In this document: positions 57,375-64,000 of the stretch, in pieces | How positions within the stretch are numbered: position 1 is the first letter of the stretch | Layout of the letters: each line of letters opens with the position of its first letter | From: Endotrypanum monterogeii | Lineage: Eukaryota > Euglenozoa > Kinetoplastea > Trypanosomatida > Trypanosomatidae | DNA length: 64,000 nucleotides | Assembly: GCA_000333855.2 (NCBI GenBank) | Contig: CM007326.1 | Location: 38,982-102,981 of the forward strand | Reading direction: 5' to 3' | Translations under genes and position numbers: made by a program | The notes under the pieces: generated by a model | What the model saw: only the letters and a program-made list of their open reading frames with translations | Database searches by the model: none | What the model was told of the DNA's origin: nothing

Positions 57375-59405
57375 CTAAGACAACCCGCTCATCGGCTCAG
57401 TGGCCTCGCCACGATTCTCGCGGTGGACTGGTTTTGCCTCCTTCCTTATCACCCGTCCGTCGACATCGATGTCATCGCAGATGCGCACCGCTGGCACCAA
57501 CAGAAAGCTCAGTGGCACGACTAACGTTGGCAACAAGATGTGGCCCACCAACAGCAACATGGGCACATTGGAGAAGTCGCATGTTCCCTTCGTCGTGATA
57601 GGCCACTTAAACTCCATCCGCAGGGAGCCCACCGTGGACGACATGGAGGCGCCGAGGTTGCCGAAGCCGGCAACGAGCGCGTACACCATACTCTCCGACC
57701 CGCGAGGACAGATGAGAGATAGCAGTACGACCGTCGACATCCAGGCAAGGTAGCAGCTCACCTTGTGGACAATGGCATCGCCCAGGATGTACGTGGCGTG
57801 GTCCGGTACGCCAATGTAGAGGTTCTAGCGCTTCACCATGACGATGTCAAAGACGGAGGCGATCACCTGAATGGAGTACGTGAACATGAGAGTATATCGA
57901 AGACTATGCTTCGAAAAGAGGTACGGAAATGCAGCAACAGCCACAATACCCGCCACGTTGTCGATCACGGCGCTGATCGTGTGATAGAACACGTACGAGA
58001 AATGGGGACCATCGGGAAGGCATTCCTTGGGGGCCATGTAAAAGCTGTCCAGCACGCCGGGTAGCTGCAGGTACAAGAAAGCGTAGCTGAAAAAAATACA
58101 TGCTCACCTTCGCGACAAGCAACGGCAGGGCCCAAAAGGCAGAAGCCGTGCACACCACAAACACTGAGATACAGGCGTATAGTAGCTGCCAGCGCGTGCC
58201 CAATATGGCCACACACGTCATCACCACCACCACCACCACCACCACCACCGCAAAGGTCATTATCAAGCTGTGAAGGAAGATGCGCCTGCTACGTATGCAG
58301 ACGTCCTTGTTGACCCTCCAAGATATTGCAACACAAACTCAGAATAATCGGCGGATCAATCTCATCATCGGTCAGACCCGCGTGGTTCTGCACCCTGTCA
58401 AGCGCAAGACTGTTGCACGACTTCTTCTCAGCTGTATCAACAACATCCACTGCGGGACACAGAAAGTTCTCTTGATCGATGCATGCCTCACCCCTGTTCG
58501 TGGTCGGGGAGGGCGACAAAGACCCAGATTCCCGCCGCGCACGGTGCACCTCTCTCCTCATCGCTAGAGCATCCGCCAATCTGTTCCTCGCGGTTGGTAC
58601 CCTCGCCGTACCAGTTCAAAGAAAATTACACTGATGAGCTGCGTCACCCCGGAGATGAACAGGCCGACCTGCGGCAGCTGTCGATCGGAGAGAGGCCCCT
58701 GGATGAGAGCGGCAACGATAGTCGCCGACAAGATAAACCACCAAATCTAGCTAATGAGGGACGGACCCGCTTTAGGGTGACGGCGAATCAAGCGGCTGTA
58801 GTGTCCCTCGGAGAGAATGTCCACATTTGCAACGCTGGAACTCGTGAGGAAGAGCAAGCCGGCAGCGACGTCAGCACTCGACTGCTCCAGCGGCAGGCAG
58901 CCGAGCCCAAGGGTGAGTGCGGCACCAACTACACACGCCATCATGCAGTACCAGCGCTTTGTGAAACCAAAGAGGGCAACTGAGTCGGACGCCAAGGAGG
59001 AGACAGCTTTTACCGAAAAAACAATCTTGGCTACGCTGTACAGGCGCTGGTAGCGCTCCCCAGACACACCGAAGCGGGAGGTGAACATAGCGAAGCTGGC
59101 ATAGTTGATCAGGTTGTATCCGACACCTTTGTTCAGAAAGTACACGAGGCCGAGCGATACAGTGCACCGAACGCCAAGTACCGGCAGCTGTTGCCAAAGA
59201 TTGGGATGCGATCTAAGCACGGGAATTTGGCGAACAGCTGGCGTGTATCGCTGTGAACGTAGTTGTCCTCCTCCCAGGCCGTCCCGTCACCATTGTGGAG
59301 ACCCTGATGTGCATTATCAACATGATCGATTCCGGACAGGTTCACGCGAAGGCGGTCCTTCAGCGCGTTCAACTTCTCACTGTCTCCATCACGATGGGCT
59401 GCCAT
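57375..59405 (-). pseudogene. Folate/biopterin transporter (FBT/BT1 family) pseudogene
   Basis: A transporter of about 670 residues is spread over different frames. The remnant starts at the ATG at 59403-59405 (MAAHRDGDSEKLNALKDRLR). It continues, after a one-base shift near 59170-59185, with LGLVYFLNKGVGYNLINYAS, FGFTKRWYCMMAC and NVDILSEGHYSRLIRR, all FBT hallmarks. An amber codon at 58747-58749 replaces the Trp of the usual SWIWW. Another shift near 58615 separates VTQLISVIFF from WYGEGTNREEQIGG. A central span is degenerate. An extra base in the A7 run at 58090-58096 shifts LPLLVAKVSMYFF from YLQLPGVLDSFYM. A second amber at 57825-57827 replaces Trp in VKRWNLYIGVPD. The end IDVDGRVIRKEAKPVH is intact. 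FBT proteins import folate or pterins at the plasma membrane. This copy cannot make a full-length carrier. Confidence 0.92.
58219..58250 (+). repeat. (CAC)n triplet expansion inside the transporter pseudogene
   Basis: Repeated CAC/ACC triplets on the plus strand read as GTG valine codons in the sense strand, giving a run of nine Val in what should be a membrane segment. This is consistent with relaxed constraint. Confidence 0.8.
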
Positions 59406-59933
59406 GTGACTGCAGACCCTCTGTCGGTGGAAAGAGGGGGGAGGGATAAAAGAGAGACAAAGGCCAGTCACTTTACGACAGCACAACCACACAACAACAA
59501 AAAAAAATATTGGTGGGGAGAAACGCGTGGAAACCGAGTGTTGTACACCACAGGCGTGGACGGATGCGTGTGCGTGTGCGTGTGCGTGGGTACCTTCCGG
59601 AGAAAAAAAAAATCAATGTGGAATGAGTAGAAAAGGGTGAGGGGCAGTGAGACAGAAATGTGAGGATTGAGTAGAGAATCCCGCGGCGACGGGGCGAAGA
59701 AGCGAAGCGGCTCTGATTCAGAGACGTGAGGGGAGAGGGGGGGGGGGCAACATCACCTACGGGAGTTCCCCCTTCCGCGGCTGCATTCACTCAGTCATAC
59801 CCTAGCCCCTCGCCCAACACGCACAGACATACAGTTAGACGGACAGAGTAACACAAGTTGACCTCGATGCCAAAGCACCCACCTATATATACTGCGGAGG
59901 AAAAAAAAAACACCGCGGTGGCCTGAGCGCATA
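59406..59933. other. Intergenic region upstream of the transporter pseudogene
   Basis: No gene in 528 bp. A7 at about 59500-59506, (GTGTGC)n at about 59564-59586, A9 near 59603-59611 and G10 near 59738-59747 are the landmarks. Confidence 0.6.
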
Positions 59934-62771
59934 TTAAGCTGAATACAGTGCCGCAAAATCCATCACGGCAGAGATGAAGGTGGCATACTCCACGGAGACC
60001 TCATCCGCTGTACCACGCAGCGAGTCTAGTAGCAACGCGGGCTCACCGTGCTGCGTATAGCCGTTGTTGTAGTAGTATCGGCACCACGCAACCACACGGC
60101 GACACAACTCGCGCGTTGCACGGACCCAGGAGACGCCGTGTCTTTCCAATACGCAGTTCACCGCCTCCGCACACGTTTCGTACGTGACTCGGCTCTCCCC
60201 CGAGGCCGCCGCGTCCAGAGGTGGGCAGCAGGCAGTGCTTTGCAACCGTGACGGATCACGGTAAGACGTTAAACTCCCCCCAAGTGTACCATCGTCTCGC
60301 ATACTCGGCTCCTCCATGAGAAGAAGAAACACAAAAAGCAGATCGCGTGCATGCGGCCGCACTGCTTCGCACACAGCCAGCACCAGACCAAGCCGTGCTC
60401 GCTCTGTCTCCTCTGCAAGACGCTGCTTTCGCAGCTGCTCCTGCTTTGCCACATAGTCAGCCGCTGGTGCAATAGACTGGACAGGACGCACGCTCCCTTG
60501 ACCATCAGCGCACACGTGCGACATAGTAGGAGACCGGCCCTTGTCTGAAGTCTTCGTCTGTTGGGCAAGTAGGGCATGCAGAGCCTTTTCCCGTTCTTGC
60601 CTCACCGCAAGTGAGCCGTATCCATCAAGCTGAGCAGCAGGAACGGAAGAAGGTGGGGTGAGTGGGATATGCCCAACGGGATACCCAAAATGAGGCGATT
60701 TCACGAAGGATATCGCTGAGTCCGAGTCGCCTCGCGTCCTGTCTTCTCCGCAAGGCCCATCGGGGGCCCAAGGTGGGGGAGGAAAGTACGGCGAGCGCGC
60801 CACCTCGACACGCGGTCTAGCCCACGTCTTTTCCGTGCCTTGACCGTCTGCCTGCAGCTTCTCCCTATTTTGCGAAGCCAAAAACGGCACCCTGTTTTCC
60901 GTGGAGCAAGTTGCAGGTGGCGCATTGGCACTAGTCGGGGTAAATGTGGTAAAAAAATAAGGCGACGGCACTCGATGACCATCAAAAACCTCCGACGATG
61001 TGTTCGCATCACAGCCCGCACAGATCGGCTCAACTGAATACCCACAAAAAATGAGAGGCGCATCCTGCTCGCTAGGCTCCAGCGTCTCGGTCTGGATACT
61101 GAACTCGATGAGGTCTGGCACCGCGCCAATCTCTTCCTCTTCCCCCCCATGTGACGGCGATGGGAGGGGAGAGGCATCGAACCCGTTGTGCGGCTTCCGT
61201 TGATTGGGGCAGCCCACTGAAACAGAATCATTAGCAACAAACTGGGTATCCGCCAGCGAAACCAGTGGGCTAGTGGAACGGGGAACTCGGTAGGGAGCAT
61301 TGTCCACCATTTCCGGGTGCGGCTGAAGTGAAGAGCGCAACAACACAGGGCCGCCACTATCGCCTCCGAGTTTACATCCCAACGACATCGTCCCATCCCC
61401 TGAGACAGACGAAGAAAAAGAGAGGACCGATCTGTCGCCAGTCTCCTTGTACACGCTGGTGTGAAGACCGGCGGTCAGAGTCTTCCCCACTTCGCTTCCC
61501 ATCGCTGAATCAACAACAACATTAGTCTGCGTTGGGGTTTGAAGGTGGCCTGTGCACTGCAGTATCAGCGGCGCGCAATGGGGCAGACGGCCTCGCACAA
61601 CATGCATCCCTGGGGCCGCCCTTTTTCCACCCTCTACTGCAGAAACCATCAAACGATTGAGAGTGGCATCCCCCGGTGTGAGCTGTCCCATGGGGGTTGT
61701 CGCCACAGTTGCACGAGAACCTAGGGGCGGCGAGCTGGCAGCAGTCCTGCCGCTATTGTTGTTCTCTGGTGAGAGAGAGATCTGAGCATCACAACTGGGT
61801 GCCGTGACGCACGGGAATGCTGTCGGGCTACCTGCAGATACGCCCGCCCCCCTTCCGGTGCCCTCGTCAGGGCTGCCTGTCAAGATAGGACAGAGGGGCA
61901 AAACTTGCAGCGCGCCGGTTGAGTGTGAGGTAGACGCATGAGAAGAGATGACGTTGCGCATCGGGCGGCGCCCATACGAGCCCTTATTAGCTGTGCGAGG
62001 GGCAAAAGCGCCTCCCTCACACCTGGGGGGTGGCGACGGCCCCCCTGCCCCTGTGAGCCACTGGTCAGAAGATCCCCAGTTGAGGGTATGCGCATCGCGC
62101 CTCCGCTCGCGTCCACTCTCGGATGCACAGACAGGGGACTCCGACAGTCTTTGGTTCCGAAAAAAAGTATCTTTCAAGAGCGGCACCTTCTCGAGGTCAG
62201 CCACTGCTGCGTCTCTAGACGAGCGTGTAGACGAGGCACGCACCGGGTCCATCAAGTTGTTAGTGCACCCGCCCGTCTTTTTCACGGGTGCAGTCGATCC
62301 TACGACCTTTGTCGCATCAACGGCAGCATCGAGTCTTCGCACAGGTTCAACAAACGATTCCTCTGGAAAACGTGCGGTAGTCGACCTTTCTTCCGCGTCG
62401 CAAAATTCGTCTGCATCCTCCTCCTGGTCAGCATCCGCTATCGCTTGCACACCGTCGCCATGACTCAAAAAGTCGGAAAACAGCTTTCGATCGCACACAT
62501 CCTTCTTCTCCTTGATCCCGACGCCAAGTCGCGGTGGAGGTGAAAACACTTCCTGATCCTCCTGCGCCACTTGCCCTTCGCCGTATTCACTGAAGTACGA
62601 AATGTTCGCATCGTCTCTCGCCACCTTCCCTACCGCGGGCGAGTCGTCGTAGTGCGGAGGGCTGGCCTCCACCTCTAGGTCGGGCGCTTCGCGGTCGTCG
62701 CCGTCGTCGTCGGTGCAGAAACTATCAGTAGAAATATTAAGCCCCGCAGAACTGGTATTGATTGGCCGCAT
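59934..62771 (-). CDS. Large, mostly disordered hypothetical protein (945 aa)
   Basis: ATG at 62769-62771 (MRPINTSSAGLNISTDSFCT). The first ~740 residues are Ser/Pro/Asp/Gly-rich without predicted structure, membrane spans or known motifs. The N-terminal ~60 are strongly acidic. The final ~200 residues look folded and helical: an Arg/Glu-rich helix (KQEQLRKQRLAEETERARLG, about residue 760), a hydrophobic helix RPHARDLLFVFLLLMEEPSM, and a terminal block WVRATRELCRRVVAWCRYYY then EVSVEYATFISAVMDFAALY. The conserved C-terminal module may be a protein-binding domain. Kinetoplastid kinase substrates and cytoskeletal proteins often look like this. No family is recognised. The single open frame of this length and its composition make it a real gene. 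Confidence 0.86.
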   Translation of the reverse strand: MRPINTSSAGLNISTDSFCTDDDGDDREAPDLEVEASPPHYDDSPAVGKVARDDANISYFSEYGEGQVAQEDQEVFSPPPRLGVGIKEKKDVCDRKLFSDFLSHGDGVQAIADADQEEDADEFCDAEERSTTARFPEESFVEPVRRLDAAVDATKVVGSTAPVKKTGGCTNNLMDPVRASSTRSSRDAAVADLEKVPLLKDTFFRNQRLSESPVCASESGRERRRDAHTLNWGSSDQWLTGAGGPSPPPRCEGGAFAPRTANKGSYGRRPMRNVISSHASTSHSTGALQVLPLCPILTGSPDEGTGRGAGVSAGSPTAFPCVTAPSCDAQISLSPENNNSGRTAASSPPLGSRATVATTPMGQLTPGDATLNRLMVSAVEGGKRAAPGMHVVRGRLPHCAPLILQCTGHLQTPTQTNVVVDSAMGSEVGKTLTAGLHTSVYKETGDRSVLSFSSSVSGDGTMSLGCKLGGDSGGPVLLRSSLQPHPEMVDNAPYRVPRSTSPLVSLADTQFVANDSVSVGCPNQRKPHNGFDASPLPSPSHGGEEEEIGAVPDLIEFSIQTETLEPSEQDAPLIFCGYSVEPICAGCDANTSSEVFDGHRVPSPYFFTTFTPTSANAPPATCSTENRVPFLASQNREKLQADGQGTEKTWARPRVEVARSPYFPPPPWAPDGPCGEDRTRGDSDSAISFVKSPHFGYPVGHIPLTPPSSVPAAQLDGYGSLAVRQEREKALHALLAQQTKTSDKGRSPTMSHVCADGQGSVRPVQSIAPAADYVAKQEQLRKQRLAEETERARLGLVLAVCEAVRPHARDLLFVFLLLMEEPSMRDDGTLGGSLTSYRDPSRLQSTACCPPLDAAASGESRVTYETCAEAVNCVLERHGVSWVRATRELCRRVVAWCRYYYNNGYTQHGEPALLLDSLRGTADEVSVEYATFISAVMDFAALYSA

Positions 62772-64000
62772 TCAGAAAACTCATCGCACGCAGCGATGCG
62801 GCTGTACCCAGCTGTCGAAATGACAGCCTCACGTAGTTTGGTGTGACACGGCAGAAAAGGAGATGGGAAAGGCACGCAGAGCACCCCGTTAGCTTCTATA
62901 ATTCATTGCAGGGTGGGTCGCAGAAGGCTACCACGAGAGAGAAACCAACAAGAGGGAGAGCACCGGGGGGGGGGGGGAGGAGGGAAGGAGGGGGGGGAGG
63001 TATACCACCCACGCCGAAAAGAAAGAAAAAAAAAAGCGTGAGGGAGAATATAAAAGGAAGGGGAAATGTGTCTCGGTTCTCTTTTCTTTTTCACTCGTCA
63101 GCGTAAAAAGAAAGAAAGAAATGGTGCGTGCGCGCAACGAGCTCGTGAGATTCGAGGAAGGGTCAACAAGCTCTAGACAGAGAAAAAAAAAAGCCGGTGT
63201 GGTCCGCTACGGGCTTATGTGTAACTGTCCACTATCACCGCACTCTTGGGGTAGCCCTGTGATTTCTATTCGAGGCCGTAAGGCACGCTTCTACGTGAGA
63301 GGGGGGGGGAGAAACAAAGAAAGGAGGTGGGAAGCTTCTAAAAATGGAAAAAAAATATGCTGATCATTTGTGTGTGTGTGTGTGTGTGTGCGTGTATGCC
63401 AACGAGCGGAGCAGGGGAGAGGGAATGAGAAAAAAGAGATGATATGAGGGACTGCTCGAGTATCTGTGACGTGACGGGTCATGTGATGGCGGGGTACGGA
63501 ATGAACTAATGATGATCGACAAAAGAGCGGCAGGGAAGGGGATGGGGGAGAAGGAATAAGAGTGAAAATAGTGAAGTGAAGAGGCGGTCGGAAAGGAAGC
63601 GACAGGAAAGCAAAAATTGCGGCACCCCAAATGCAGAGTGAAGGCAGGAAGTATTTCGGACACTCCTCCAAGACAAACAAGAGGGACGAATAAGCGCACA
63701 TAACTCGGCATTTGACAAAGGGGTGTGAAGATTGTTTCCCTCCCTGCTTTACCTCTCGTGGATTGAGTTGTAGTGGCGGTGGGGGAGGGGGATAGAGACG
63801 GGAGGGTGCGCATACGCAGACAGACGTCTACACAACAAAGAAAAGCGAAAGTGTAGGCGGAGAAGCCAACGAAAAAAAAAAAAAGCGAGGAGGGGAGGCG
63901 AGCGAGGAGATCAGTGGTGAATGACTTGTCCGTGAACCTCAGACACAGAAACACACACACACACCCCTCACGCAGCCCTGTGATCATTTATCAGGGATAC
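62772..64000. other. Intergenic region at the right edge of the window
   Basis: No credible gene in 1.2 kb. Holds G12 at about 62966-62977, G-rich 62990-63000, A10 runs near 63026-63034 and 63182-63191, G9 near 63301-63309, (GT)n at about 63369-63390, A12-A13 near 63870-63883 and (CA)n at about 63952-63964. A 207-codon minus frame at 63364-63987 is compositionally biased (Phe/Ser/Leu/Pro, His-Thr end) and looks like pyrimidine-rich UTR of a gene lying further right. Confidence 0.6.

Noticed and set aside
59133..59492. Start of an intact transporter upstream of 59405
   Set aside because: Residues before the ATG at 59403-59405 are not family-like, and the frame soon breaks. It is the 5' end of the pseudogene only.
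63364..63987. Minus-strand frame of 207 codons at the right edge
   Set aside because: Composition is Phe/Ser/Leu/Pro with a His-Thr run from a CA repeat, typical of pyrimidine-rich UTR. No domain is seen.
1..64000. CRISPR arrays, insertion sequences, bacterial promoters or operons
   Set aside because: None seen. The repeats are simple microsatellites and the gene organisation is that of a kinetoplastid polycistronic cluster.

Overview
This window looks like nuclear DNA of a kinetoplastid, almost certainly Leishmania or a very close Leishmaniinae relative. All 25 protein genes and gene candidates, one pseudogene and both tRNA-type genes lie on the minus strand. Coding sequences are intronless and GC-rich. 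They are separated by long intergenic stretches rich in (GT)n, (AT)n, poly-G and GA tracts, which read as pyrimidine tracts in the sense strand, as expected for one directional gene cluster processed by trans-splicing and polyadenylation. From memory, the order ABCG transporter, secretory cyclophilin, proteasome beta 6, RNase H1 and folate/biopterin transporter resembles the left part of Leishmania chromosome 6. I could not check this.

Layout (transcription runs right to left). 1-725: N-terminal part of an ABCG half-transporter, cut by the window edge. 2.5-14.3 kb: TMEM209-like membrane protein, secretory cyclophilin, NADAR-fold protein, proteasome beta 6, small mitochondrial-type membrane protein, SAMHD1-like HD phosphohydrolase, Trm112. 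15-24 kb: kinesin, a small ORF, and two kinetoplastid proteins with low-complexity regions. 25-26 kb: a small ORF and an RNA locus with tRNA-Sec(UCA) preceded in tandem by an atypical tRNA-like gene. 26.8-40 kb: FHA protein, calcyphosin-like EF-hand protein, TMEM147-like membrane protein, a 1002-residue protein of unknown function, and LZTFL1. 40-51 kb: XRN 5'-3' exoribonuclease, an unknown 307-residue protein, an assembly gap with duplicated flanks, and a nibrin/NBS1-like FHA-BRCT protein. 52-63 kb: PSI-like type I membrane protein, RNase H1, MYND zinc-finger protein, a broken folate/biopterin transporter, and a large disordered protein.

There is no operon logic of the bacterial kind. Neighbours are housekeeping (proteasome, Trm112, XRN, RNase H1), flagellar (LZTFL1, EF-hand protein, kinesin) and genome maintenance (NBS1-like, RNase H1, HD dNTPase-like). 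The points most worth following are the tRNA-like/tRNA-Sec tandem that shares one terminator, the NBS1 candidate, the NADAR protein, and the transporter pseudogene carrying two Trp-to-amber changes and several frameshifts.

Gene starts were moved to the first credible ATG. Several longer reading frames begin with TTG or GTG, or run through intergenic dinucleotide repeats, and those extensions are not believed.
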